NCBI GenBank assembly: GCA_963809825.1
Contig: CAWELJ010000011.1
Coordinates: forward strand, 214,492 to 278,491
Direction of reading: 5' to 3'
Length of the DNA: 64,000 nucleotides
DNA from: Bog-473 sp963809825
Lineage (GTDB): Bacteria; Actinomycetota; Acidimicrobiia; Acidimicrobiales; RAAP-2
Part shown: in pieces, positions 25,514 through 35,057 of the stretch
Numbering within the stretch: the stretch's first letter is position 1
Layout: every line of letters starts with the position of its first letter
The notes under the pieces: generated by a model
The model's input: the letters and a program-made list of their open reading frames with translations, nothing else
Databases searched by the model: none
What the model was told of the DNA's origin: nothing
Position numbers and translations under genes: made by a program

Positions 25514-26206
25514 GTGCCCGACAACATGCTCATCGTGACGCAGGTGGCGCCCTACGCCGACGGGCCGGCCGGCGTCCACGGCGTCCTGGCCCAGGCCGCC
25601 ACCGGGCTGGCCGAGCTGGCCGGCCTGGCCGGCCTCTCGCCGACCGTGGTGACCGACGTCGGCGACGTCTCCCCCCGCCAGCTGGCGTCGGCCCGCGTCC
25701 TGGCCCTCTTCACCATCGGGGAGACCCCCTGGTCGCCCGAACAGAAGGAGGAGTCGCTCGAGGCGTGGCGGCAGGGACAGCTGCGCGTCCTCGGCGTGCA
25801 CTCGGCCACCGACGCCAGCCACACCTGGCCCGAGTACGGCTCGGTCCTGGGCGCCCGCTTCGACGGCCACCCCTGGACCCAGGACTTCGCCGTCGAAGTC
25901 GTGGACCCGGAGCACCCTGCCACCGCCCACCTCGGCGCCCGCTGGGAGTGGCACGACGAGGTCTACCTCTTCCGCGACCTGCGTCCCGACGCCCGGGTCC
26001 TCCTGCGGTTGGCCGAGGACCAGGTCGACCTCACGGCGCCCGGCGGACGGGTCCCCGACTGCGGCTTCCCGCTCGCCTGGAGCCTGGAGGACGGCGCGGC
26101 GCGCACCTTCTACAGCGCCCTGGGCCACTTCCCGGGGGCCTGGGAGACGCCGGCCTACTTGCGCCATCTCGCGGGAGGCCTCGCCTGGCTGGTGGCCAGC
26201 GCATAG
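25514..26206 (+). CDS. ThuA-like domain protein
   Basis: A 230-aa protein resembling the ThuA/trehalose-utilisation family of the glutamine-amidotransferase-like fold: VLALFTIGETPWSPEQ, RVLGVHSATDASHTWPEYGSVLGARFDGHPW, and FPLAWSLEDGAARTFYSALGHFP. The last segment is the most typical part. The nucleophile Cys of true amidotransferases is absent at the expected site, as in most ThuA proteins. The GTG at 25514 and the ATG at 25526 are both possible starts. Confidence 0.8.
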   Translation: MPDNMLIVTQVAPYADGPAGVHGVLAQAATGLAELAGLAGLSPTVVTDVGDVSPRQLASARVLALFTIGETPWSPEQKEESLEAWRQGQLRVLGVHSATDASHTWPEYGSVLGARFDGHPWTQDFAVEVVDPEHPATAHLGARWEWHDEVYLFRDLRPDARVLLRLAEDQVDLTAPGGRVPDCGFPLAWSLEDGAARTFYSALGHFPGAWETPAYLRHLAGGLAWLVASA

Positions 26207-26224
26207 CCTGACGCCCATGTCAGG
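26207..26224. promoter_or_regulatory. Palindromic operator, copy 1 (CCTGAC-N6-GTCAGG)
   Basis: Perfect 6-bp arms CCTGAC and GTCAGG flank gcccat. The site covers the first possible ATG of the alcohol dehydrogenase gene and begins right after the previous stop codon. Four other copies occur in the window at 29833, 36459, 46478 and 57727, all in promoter positions. Confidence 0.7.
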
Positions 26225-27299
26225 GTCAAAGGGGGGATCGGCCACGGGCCCGCTCCCCGACGTCATGGCGGCGGCCGTCTACCTGTCGCCGGGAGTCATC
26301 ACCGTCGAGGAGCGGCCGGTCCCGCGCCCCGGGCCCGACCAGGTCGTCGTCCGCGTGCACGCCTGCGGCATCTGCGGGTCCGACATCCACCAGCTGCGTG
26401 ACGGCTGGGGCTTCAAGCCGGGCGCCGTGGCGGGACACGAATGGAGCGGCACCATCGTCGCCGTCGGGGACGACGCGACCGGGTGGTCGGTCGGCGAGCA
26501 GGTGGTCGGCGGTGCCTCCCCCCGCTGCGGAACCTGCCGGCGTTGCCGGGAGGGGAAGCCGTCGCAGTGTGAGAATCGCAACAGCATGATCACTGACCAC
26601 ACCGACGGTGCCTTCGCCGAATACGTCGTGGCGCGGGCTGCCGGGGTGCTGCGACTGCCCGGCGGGCTCTCGCCGCGTCACGCCGCGCTGGCGGAGCCCT
26701 TGTCGGTGGCCCTGCACGGCATCACCCGTTCGGGTGTGGCGCCCGGCGACACCGTGATGGTCTTCGGGGCCGGCCCCATCGGCGCGCTGAGCATCGCGGC
26801 CCTGCGGTCCATCGGCATCGACGACATCACCGTTGTCGAGCCGCACGAAGGTCGCCGCCGCCTCGCCGCCGCCCTCGGCGCCACCGCCGTCGTCGACCCG
26901 GCCGATCTCGAGGTGTTCCCCTCCTGGGAGCCCGAGCGGATGTCGTCGCGCGCCGTGCACGTCGTACTGGAATGCTCTGGTCACAGGGCTGCCATCGAGG
27001 CCGGTTTCCATCAGCTCGCTCGCGGCGGCATCCTCGTGATGGTGGGAGCGGGGATCGAGCACCCCAACTTCGACATCAACCGCATGATCCTCAACGAGCT
27101 GACCGTGACGGGGTCGTTCGTCTACGACCTGGGCGGCTTCGAGCGGGCCCTCGAGCTCCTCGCCTCGGACGGGTTCCCTGCCGACCTCCTCATCGACCCC
27201 GACGACGTGCCGCTCAACGGCATCACCGACGCGTTGGAGGATCTGGCGCTCGGGCGCATCGCGGGCAAGGTGATGGTGATCCCCGAGGTGCGCGCCTGA
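26217..27299 (+). CDS. Zinc-dependent medium-chain alcohol dehydrogenase
   Basis: A 360-aa MDR-family dehydrogenase. Catalytic zinc residues are in HACGICGSD (Cys50) and GHEWSG (His74, Glu75). The structural zinc set is C104, C107, C110 and C118. The NAD(P) loop is VFGAGPIGALS. It is close to threonine and sorbitol dehydrogenases. An ATG at 26265 (MAAAVYLSPG) is a good alternative start, since the domain begins there and the palindromic operator lies over the first ATG. It is followed with a TGATG overlap by a VOC protein. Confidence 0.9.
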   Translation: MSGSKGGSATGPLPDVMAAAVYLSPGVITVEERPVPRPGPDQVVVRVHACGICGSDIHQLRDGWGFKPGAVAGHEWSGTIVAVGDDATGWSVGEQVVGGASPRCGTCRRCREGKPSQCENRNSMITDHTDGAFAEYVVARAAGVLRLPGGLSPRHAALAEPLSVALHGITRSGVAPGDTVMVFGAGPIGALSIAALRSIGIDDITVVEPHEGRRRLAAALGATAVVDPADLEVFPSWEPERMSSRAVHVVLECSGHRAAIEAGFHQLARGGILVMVGAGIEHPNFDINRMILNELTVTGSFVYDLGGFERALELLASDGFPADLLIDPDDVPLNGITDALEDLALGRIAGKVMVIPEVRA

Positions 27300-27763
27300 T
27301 GGCTCACCCCTTCTACCCCACGGGCAACCCGCGCTTCAACCATGTCGCCATGTCGTTGCCGGCCGACCTGCTCGGTGCGGAGAGCCGGTCCGACCTCTGC
27401 CGCTTCTTCCACGAGGTGCTCGGCTTCGAGGAGATGGAGGTCATGACCGAGGACCGCCGTCGTCTCATCCTCAGCTGCGTGCACTGGGACCAGTTCATCT
27501 TCCTCATCGCCGAGGACGACCCGATGCGGTGTCCGCGCATGGACCACTACGGGTTCGCCGTCGGCTCCCTCGACGAGTTGAAGGGGATCCGGGACAGGGC
27601 CGAGGAGTTCCGCAAGACCGACGACCGGATGGAGCTGATCGACCTGCACATGGACGACCAGAAGGTGGTCAAGATCCACTCGCTCTACGTCCGCTACATC
27701 CTGCCGATGACCTGCGAGTTCCAGTACTGGGAGTTCCCCGAGCCGGCAGCCGCAGCCGGCTGA
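27299..27763 (+). CDS. VOC (glyoxalase-like) family protein
   Basis: A 154-aa protein of the vicinal-oxygen-chelate fold. It has RFNHVAMSLP at the start, a FFHEVLGFEEMEVM segment and DHYGFAVGSLDEL in the second half; both His are at sites that bind metal in the family. The product may act on a metabolite made by the dehydrogenase, whose stop it overlaps (TGATG). The substrate is unknown. Confidence 0.82.
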   Translation: MAHPFYPTGNPRFNHVAMSLPADLLGAESRSDLCRFFHEVLGFEEMEVMTEDRRRLILSCVHWDQFIFLIAEDDPMRCPRMDHYGFAVGSLDELKGIRDRAEEFRKTDDRMELIDLHMDDQKVVKIHSLYVRYILPMTCEFQYWEFPEPAAAAG

Positions 27764-27807
27764 GCCGACCCGCACGGAGCGTGGGCCGGCGCCGGTACGG
27801 TGCGGTG

Positions 27808-28644
27808 ATGGTTCCCCCCACGACGGCGGGTCCGGCGCAGGGACGCGCCGAGCTCTTCCGCTCTCTTCACGTCCCCGGGACACCGCTCCTCATGCCGAAT
27901 GCGTGGGACATCGGGTCGGCCCGGCTCTTCGCCGAGCTGGGCTTCGAGGCACTGGCCACCACGAGCGGTGGCTTCGCCGCCACCCGCGGGCGCGCCGACG
28001 GCATGATGGAGCGCGACGAGGTCCTGACCCACTCCGGCGAGCTCGCCGGCGCCGTCGAGGTGCCGGTGTCCGGCGACCTCGAGAACTGCTTCGCCGACGA
28101 CCCCGAGGGGGTTGCGGCCACCATCGCCGCCGCCGCAGCAGCCGGCCTCGCCGGCGGCTCGGTCGAGGACTTCACGAAGCGGGCCGGCGACCCGATCTAC
28201 GAGCCGGCCCACGCCGCGGAGCGTGTACGGGCCGCCTCCGAGGCCGCGCACCGTGTGCCGGGAGGCTTCGTGCTGACGGCTCGCGCCGAGAACTACCTGC
28301 ACGGCCGGGTGGACCTGGCCGACACGATCACCCGGCTGCAGGCCTACCAGGAGGCCGGCGCGGACGTTCTCTTCGCGCCGAGGGTGGTCGACCCCGACGA
28401 GCTGCGCACCCTCATCGCCGCGGTCGACGTTCCGGTGAGCGTCCTCGTGGTGCCGGGCGCCCCGACGGTCGGCGAGCTGGCCGGCCTCGGGGTGAGCCGC
28501 ATCTCGGTCGGCGGAGCCATCGCGGTCGCCGCCTACGGCGCGGCGATCAAGGCCGCCACCGAACTACGCGACCAGGGCACGACCGGCTACTGGGACCTGG
28601 CGGCGGCGGCTCGTCCCGTCATGAACGCCGCCTTCAGTCACTGA
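27808..28644 (+). CDS. Isocitrate lyase / PEP mutase superfamily protein
   Basis: A 278-aa TIM-barrel enzyme. It has LLMPNAWDIGSARLF, the VPVSGDLENCFADDPEGV metal site, and SVEDFTKR before the RAENYLHGR segment. Family members cleave or form C-C or C-P bonds next to a carboxylate (2-methylisocitrate lyase, oxaloacetate hydrolase, phosphonomutase). The catalytic Cys motif of isocitrate lyase (KKCGH) is absent, so it is not aceA. It ends 11 bp inside the convergent RidA gene. Confidence 0.83.
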   Translation: MVPPTTAGPAQGRAELFRSLHVPGTPLLMPNAWDIGSARLFAELGFEALATTSGGFAATRGRADGMMERDEVLTHSGELAGAVEVPVSGDLENCFADDPEGVAATIAAAAAAGLAGGSVEDFTKRAGDPIYEPAHAAERVRAASEAAHRVPGGFVLTARAENYLHGRVDLADTITRLQAYQEAGADVLFAPRVVDPDELRTLIAAVDVPVSVLVVPGAPTVGELAGLGVSRISVGGAIAVAAYGAAIKAATELRDQGTTGYWDLAAAARPVMNAAFSH

Positions 28645-29104
28645 GCGCGACCGTGACCTCTATCTCGACGGCGCCGTTCCGCGGCAGTGCCGCCACCCCG
28701 ATGGCCGAACGCGTGTGGCGTCCCGCCTCACCGAACACGTCGGCCAGCACCCGGCTGGCCCCGTCCACGACGGTCGGCTGCTCGTGGAAGTCCGGGGCCG
28801 ACGCCACGTAGCCGGTCACCGTCAGCACCCGCTCGACGCGGTCCAGTGAGCCCAGCGCCACCTCCAGTACGGCCAGGGCATTCAGCGCGCAGACGGACGC
28901 GGCCTCCCGGCCCTCCTCCACGGTGACCGTGTCACCCAGCCGCCCGAGGCACGTCAGCTCGCCGGCGATACGCGGCAGCTGCCCGGAGGTGCGCGCCACC
29001 CCGGCGTGCACCACCACGGCGTCCAGCGGGTCGTGCGGCGGGTGCGGACCGTGCAGTGTCAGCCCCAACTCGGCCAGCCGGGCCCGGATGACCCCGTCCC
29101 CCAC
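28634..29104 (-). CDS. RidA/YjgF family protein
   Basis: A 156-aa member of the RidA family of small trimeric enzymes that remove reactive enamine and imine intermediates. It has ARTSGQLPRI at the first strand and VLTVTGYVASAPDFHEQPTVVDGAS in the middle. The Arg that binds the carboxylate in RidA, normally near the end in a VE.E..A context, is not clear (IEVTVAL). It lies 6 bp after the class II aldolase and is probably co-transcribed with it. Confidence 0.83.
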   Translation of the reverse strand: MGDGVIRARLAELGLTLHGPHPPHDPLDAVVVHAGVARTSGQLPRIAGELTCLGRLGDTVTVEEGREAASVCALNALAVLEVALGSLDRVERVLTVTGYVASAPDFHEQPTVVDGASRVLADVFGEAGRHTRSAIGVAALPRNGAVEIEVTVALSD

Positions 29105-29110
29105 CTCCGC

Positions 29111-29752
29111 CTACCGCATGAAGGGGTAGACGCTGGCGAAGTTCTGATTGACCTTCTCGGGCAGCGGGTAGATCGCACCGAGCTGCTTGGCGCCCCAGAT
29201 GATCCGGGCCGATCGCTCGACCAGAGCGGTGTTGTGCATCGTCCTCTCCATGGTCGTGCCGATGGCCACCATGCCATGGTTGGCGATCAGCGCGGCGCCC
29301 TTGTCCTCGAGGGCCTTCACCACCTGCTCGGCCAGGTCGGGGGAGCCACTCGGTGCGTACTCGGTGCAGCGGATGTCGCCCCCGAGATACACGGTGAACT
29401 CGTCGATGCAGCTCGGGATGTCCTGCTGGGCGACCGCGAACATGGTGGCGTGCATCGCGTGGGAGTGGATGCAGACCGCGATGTCCTCGTACGCGGCCAT
29501 CACGGCGAGGTGGAGGTACTTCTCCGAGGTCGGGCCGCGCTCGCCCGAGACCACGTCGCCGGCCGGGTTCACGATGACGATGTCTTCGACGGTCATGATC
29601 CGGTAGTCGAGCGACGACGGCGTGAGGGCGATGTTGCCGTCCTCCATCCGGGCCGAGATGTTGCCCGACGTCCCCTCGACCAACCCCTTCTCGAGCAGCT
29701 CCTTGGCGGCGGCGACGATCTGCTCTGGTGCGTTCGGAATGCTGGTGGCCAT
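29111..29752 (-). CDS. Class II aldolase / adducin family protein
   Basis: A 213-aa member of the L-fuculose-phosphate aldolase type. It has GTSGNIS and the zinc site HSHAMHATMFA (about 100-110) with ANHGMV further on; Glu in the SEKYLH segment precedes them. The start is set at MATSIPNAP, where the fold begins. It is the first gene of an operon with RidA and is divergent from an SDR gene, with the palindromic operator copy 2 between. Confidence 0.87.
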   Translation of the reverse strand: MATSIPNAPEQIVAAAKELLEKGLVEGTSGNISARMEDGNIALTPSSLDYRIMTVEDIVIVNPAGDVVSGERGPTSEKYLHLAVMAAYEDIAVCIHSHAMHATMFAVAQQDIPSCIDEFTVYLGGDIRCTEYAPSGSPDLAEQVVKALEDKGAALIANHGMVAIGTTMERTMHNTALVERSARIIWGAKQLGAIYPLPEKVNQNFASVYPFMR

Positions 29753-29832
29753 GGCTCGGGTGCTCCTCACCGCTCGACGGGCGACCTGCGTCGCCCCGTG
29801 GTCGCCCCCGATGGTACAGCTCGGCCGCAATG

Positions 29833-29850
29833 CCTGACACCGCTGTCAGG
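29833..29850. promoter_or_regulatory. Palindromic operator, copy 2, overlapping the -35 of a leaderless promoter
   Basis: Arms CCTGAC and GTCAGG, extending to CCTGACA/TGTCAGG, lie between the class II aldolase (minus) and the SDR gene (plus). A -10 hexamer TACTCT at 29866-29871 is followed by only six bases before the SDR ATG, so that mRNA is probably leaderless. A 17-bp spacer from it puts the -35 inside this palindrome. Repressor binding would therefore block the promoter. Confidence 0.7.
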
Positions 29851-29877
29851 GAACGGGAGCCGGGGTACTCTTCGCCC

Positions 29878-30768
29878 ATGGGACTTCTCGATGGTCGGGC
29901 GGCGGTGGTGACGGGTGCGGGTCGGGGCATCGGGCGGGACATCGCGCTCTGCCTCGCCGCTGAGGGAGCCAAGGTCGTGGTCAACGACGTGGGCGTCACG
30001 CTCGGCGGCGAGGGCACGGAGGACGACCCTGCCGCCGTGGTGTGCAAGGAGATCGAGTCGGCGGGTGGCAACGCCGTCCCCAACCACGACTCGGTCAGCG
30101 ACTTCGAAGGTGCCGGCCGTATCATCGCCGCGGCGCAGGATGCCTTCGGCAGCGTGGACATCCTGGTCAACAACGCGGGCATCGTGCGCGACCGGACCAT
30201 CGTCAAGATGGACGAGTCCGACTACGACGCCGTCGTGGCGGTGCACCAGAAGGGGACCTTCAACACCGTGCGCCACGCCGCACCGCTCATGAAGGACGCC
30301 GGCTACGGCCGCATCGTCAACATCACCTCCTCGGCCGGGCTGCGGGGCAACTTCGGTCAGACCAACTACGGGGCGGCGAAGGCCGCCATCATGGGCATGA
30401 CGTTCGTGTGGGCCCTCGAGCTCGGCAAGTACGGCATCACGGTCAACGCTGTGGCGCCGGCGGGCTTCACCCGCATGACCGAGGGCCTCTACGCCGGGGC
30501 GGAGCCGCCGGCCGACCAGGACCCCGCCCTCAACGCGCCCCTCATCGCCTTCTTGGCCTCGGAGGGCGCCTCGTACGTGAACGGGCAGGTGCTCGGGCGC
30601 ACCGGTTTCGCCTACACGCTCTTCCAGACGCCCCGCCAGATCGCCACCATGTGGCGTGAGGGCGGCTGGACCCCCCAGGAGGTGGCCGACCACTTCCACG
30701 AGGTGCTGGGCCAGCACCTCCAGCCGGTGGGCATGGGCGAGCACCCGCTCCTCGGCAAGAAGGGCTGA
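29878..30768 (+). CDS. Short-chain dehydrogenase/reductase (SDR)
   Basis: A 296-aa SDR with TGAGRGIG at 12-19, NNAGIVRDR at about 96 and the catalytic YGAAK. The Ser is in ITSSAG. The long C-terminal part with a helical tail is seen in the multifunctional beta-oxidation (hydroxyacyl-CoA dehydrogenase) type. The ATG at 29878 lies 7 bp after a TACTCT hexamer, so the transcript is probably leaderless. The gene is next to an aldehyde dehydrogenase on the same strand. Confidence 0.9.
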   Translation: MGLLDGRAAVVTGAGRGIGRDIALCLAAEGAKVVVNDVGVTLGGEGTEDDPAAVVCKEIESAGGNAVPNHDSVSDFEGAGRIIAAAQDAFGSVDILVNNAGIVRDRTIVKMDESDYDAVVAVHQKGTFNTVRHAAPLMKDAGYGRIVNITSSAGLRGNFGQTNYGAAKAAIMGMTFVWALELGKYGITVNAVAPAGFTRMTEGLYAGAEPPADQDPALNAPLIAFLASEGASYVNGQVLGRTGFAYTLFQTPRQIATMWREGGWTPQEVADHFHEVLGQHLQPVGMGEHPLLGKKG

Positions 30769-30855
30769 CCAGCCCCCCGGGGCGTGACGGAGCCATCCCC
30801 GCTGGTCCTGGGTAGGGTGGGGCCCGACAGCATCGACCACGAGGGAGGGCATCCC

Positions 30856-32274
<1,419 letters not shown>

Positions 32275-32331
32275 CAGCCCGGTCGGCTCGCGGGGCGGCC
32301 CGCTGACGGGAGCGCCGACGCGGCACGGGCC

Positions 32332-33363
32332 TCACGACGGCGGGACGATGGTCAGCGCCGGTGACCCCACCGGCTGCATGGCACCGAGCACCGCGGCCGA
32401 GGTCGGCGGCCGCGGTTCGAGCGCGAGTTCCAAGAAGCGCGTCGTCTCCTCCCGCATGGCCGCCGCCGCCGGGGCGGCGTCCACGAAGGAGCCGATGTGG
32501 TCGCCGCCCTGCTCGATCAGCATGGCCTTCGACGACGTCTGCGCCTCTTGGAACACCAGGGGCGTCCGGGTGCTCAGGCCGTACTCGTCGTTCGACCCCA
32601 CCGCCACCAGCAGCGCGGCCGGCGAGGCGCCGACCGCGTAGGGCGCCACCCCCGAGGGCAGTTCGCCGGACATGCACACGATGGCCCGCACCCGGGGATC
32701 GGCGTAGGCCGGATCGAGGGCGAGGAGCGCCACGTCGGTGCCGCCGTCCGAATGGCCCGCCACCGCGATGCGCGAGCGATCGACTGACACGACCTGGCTG
32801 TGCAACAGCGATGTGATGACGAAGGACATGTCGAGCGCCTGATCGGCGTAGTCGCTCACGGGCGAGCCGGCGTAGAGGTCGGTGGAATCGGGGAAGACGG
32901 GGGCCGCCACGAGGAAGCCCGCCTGGGCCCACTGCTGGAGCAACGGCACGTAGAACGACGGGTCGCTGTTCCAGCCGTGGGCGAAGACGACCAGGGGCAG
33001 GGGCCCCGAGGCTCCCGACGGGACGAGCAGGTCGGTGACGAGGCGCCGTCCCGGTGAGGCCGGGACCGACCCGCGTGCCGGCGTCGGCCGGCTCGGGTCG
33101 AACAGCGTGATCGTCTCGGTTCGCACCGCGTAGGGCGGTCCCGTCCCCTCGAGGACGGCGGCCGGGGGCCGGGTCGCAGTCGGGGCGGGTGCCGGCGTGT
33201 GGCGGGGTGACCCCCCGGGGTGCCGGTGGGCCCGCGCTGCCGCCGCCACCGGTCCCGCCCCCATGGCCACGGCGGCGAGGGCGAGCAGGCACAGCACCAG
33301 CGCCTCGCCTCCGCCCCGGTGTCGTCGTCGGAAGCCCACGCCTGTCCCCGTCCCTCCGCTCAC
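32332..33363 (-). CDS. Secreted alpha/beta hydrolase (chlorophyllase/dienelactone-hydrolase-like)
   Basis: A 343-aa hydrolase. The first 45 residues hold an export signal: an RRRHR head, then LVLCLLALAAVAMGAG, ending in an AAAARA cleavage-type site. A Pro/Ala-rich linker follows. The fold starts at LPLVVFAHGWNSD; the nucleophile elbow is AGHSDGG. Acid and base residues are likely in SNDEYG and GGDHIG. A GTG at 33339 is an alternative start. An 8-bp GC stem-loop lies over the start region, but no T-run follows it. Confidence 0.85.
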   Translation of the reverse strand: MSGGTGTGVGFRRRHRGGGEALVLCLLALAAVAMGAGPVAAAARAHRHPGGSPRHTPAPAPTATRPPAAVLEGTGPPYAVRTETITLFDPSRPTPARGSVPASPGRRLVTDLLVPSGASGPLPLVVFAHGWNSDPSFYVPLLQQWAQAGFLVAAPVFPDSTDLYAGSPVSDYADQALDMSFVITSLLHSQVVSVDRSRIAVAGHSDGGTDVALLALDPAYADPRVRAIVCMSGELPSGVAPYAVGASPAALLVAVGSNDEYGLSTRTPLVFQEAQTSSKAMLIEQGGDHIGSFVDAAPAAAAMREETTRFLELALEPRPPTSAAVLGAMQPVGSPALTIVPPS

Positions 33364-33445
33364 CCGGCCGAAGCTGCGGCCGGGCCCGGTGCCGGTCTGG
33401 CCGGCCCCCGCATTGTCGCGCTCGCCGGGGCCTCCGTTTCCCCGG

Positions 33446-35047
33446 TCAGCCCGGGAGGGGGACCGCCGGCGGCACCCCGCCCGGTGTCAGCACCTCGATG
33501 CCCGACGAGCTGGAGGACGCGGTGGTGCCGACCCCGAGGACGAGGGCGTCGCCCACGGTGGCGATGCCGGACCAGGTGAACTGGCTCAGGCCAACCTGCG
33601 CCAGCAGGCGCCCGCTCGAGACGCCGCGCACCTGAATCGCCTTGGCCGCCAGGGCGAGCCCGCTGAACATCATCCCGCCGGCCACCGTCGTGGCCGAGAA
33701 CGACGCCGAGTTGTTCGCCTGCCAGAGCACCGCCCCCGTTGCGGCGTCGAAGGTGTGGTCGGTCGGGTTCTGCGCCGCAACATCGCGAGGATCGGAGGGG
33801 TCGCACACGGGCAGTGTCCCGCGTGAGGTCGGGAGGAAGTCGCCGAGCGCCGTCGCCCCCAGGACCCGGCGGCCGTCGTAGGCGGTGGTCCCGATGAAAC
33901 CTCCGGACGACCCGCCGAAGACGACGTTCGTCGACCAGCGCAACCGGCCCGTGCGCGGGTTCAGCGAGTAGTAGCTGCCGTTCTTGCTCCCCACCCCCAG
34001 GAACGTGGTCCTGCCGCCGCCGGAGATCCCTGCGTTGGCGCTGGCCCCGAAATCGTCGTCACAGGCCGGCGCGTGGCCGATCGGGTGGTACTTCCACGCC
34101 AGCCTGCCGTTGGCGATGCGGAGCGCGATCACCGAATCCGCGTAGGGCGCCGAACCGCCGAACTTGCAGTCGGCCGTCCCGAAGACCACCAGCCCCAGGT
34201 CGGGCAGGACGGTGCCAGAGGACCACACGCTGCCGCAGCTGTCGTCGAGCACCCGCGTGCTCCCGGGCGCACCCACGTCGGTCTGGAACTCCCAGAGGGG
34301 TTCCCCGGTGTCGAGGCTGGCCGCTGCCACATAGCCGGCCGAGGCCGGCTGCCCGTCCTCGTCCACGCCGAAGAGGACGCGACCGTCGGCCACCACCGGC
34401 GACGAGAAGATCCGTGTGCTGTCAGCGGCCGGGTCGGGCGGACCGGCGACCCCCGGGTAGTCGTGCTTCCAGAACACCGCTCCGGTGGTTGCCCGCAGCG
34501 CATACAGCGTGTAGCCCCCCGAGAAGATGACGAGCGCCGGCCTCTTGCCCGATGCCGGCTCGAACCACGCGGACGAGGTCACCAGGCCGCCGTCGGATGT
34601 GGCGTCCCGGGGCTGTTGTCCCGGGTAAGGCGTGATGGCGTCCTGCGAGGCCAGCCGGACCTTCCAGCGCAGTTTCCCCGTTTCGAGGTTCAGCGCGTAG
34701 AAGGAGTCATCCCACGATCCTGCGAATACGGTGTCGCCGACCACCGTCGGCGTTGCCGTCACGGCGTCACCGGTCGGGAAGAACCAGGCTTGGCGCAAGG
34801 TTTGCACCGACGCCTCGGTCAGGGTCGTCCGGCCGTGGAACGTGTGCTGGGCGTCGTGGCCGTAGGATGGCCAATCCCACGGGCTGGTACCGGCCGACGC
34901 GATCCGCGACGATGATGCCGAGAGGTTGGCGCCCGCCGGCGTCGGGGTGCCGAGTCCGGCGGCCGGCACCACGGCTCCCAGCGCCACACCGCACAGGACC
35001 AGGCAGAGCCACGACGGCACGCGCCGTACCCCCGTCGCAAGCTGCAC
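33446..35047 (-). CDS. Secreted PQQ-type beta-propeller protein
   Basis: A protein of about 533 aa with an N-terminal signal (WLCLVLCGVALGAVVPA) and a propeller of the PQQ-dehydrogenase type. Repeats include TPTVVGDTVFAGSWD..YALN, GKLRWK, SSPVVADGRVLFGVDEDG and GAVLWQANN. The dehydrogenase catalytic Asp and the adjacent Cys-Cys pair of methanol dehydrogenase are not apparent. It may be a binding or structural propeller, or an enzyme of another kind. The GTG at 35047 and a TTG at 35056 are both possible. It follows the next secreted propeller gene with a gap of about 10 bp. Confidence 0.83.
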   Translation of the reverse strand: MQLATGVRRVPSWLCLVLCGVALGAVVPAAGLGTPTPAGANLSASSSRIASAGTSPWDWPSYGHDAQHTFHGRTTLTEASVQTLRQAWFFPTGDAVTATPTVVGDTVFAGSWDDSFYALNLETGKLRWKVRLASQDAITPYPGQQPRDATSDGGLVTSSAWFEPASGKRPALVIFSGGYTLYALRATTGAVFWKHDYPGVAGPPDPAADSTRIFSSPVVADGRVLFGVDEDGQPASAGYVAAASLDTGEPLWEFQTDVGAPGSTRVLDDSCGSVWSSGTVLPDLGLVVFGTADCKFGGSAPYADSVIALRIANGRLAWKYHPIGHAPACDDDFGASANAGISGGGRTTFLGVGSKNGSYYSLNPRTGRLRWSTNVVFGGSSGGFIGTTAYDGRRVLGATALGDFLPTSRGTLPVCDPSDPRDVAAQNPTDHTFDAATGAVLWQANNSASFSATTVAGGMMFSGLALAAKAIQVRGVSSGRLLAQVGLSQFTWSGIATVGDALVLGVGTTASSSSSGIEVLTPGGVPPAVPLPG

Positions 35048-35057
35048 CGCGGGCAAC

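Noticed and set aside
33363..33384. A GC-rich stem-loop (8-bp arms) between the secreted hydrolase and propeller genes as a terminator
   Set aside because: No T-run follows on either strand and it overlaps the hydrolase start, so function is unclear in DNA this rich in GC.
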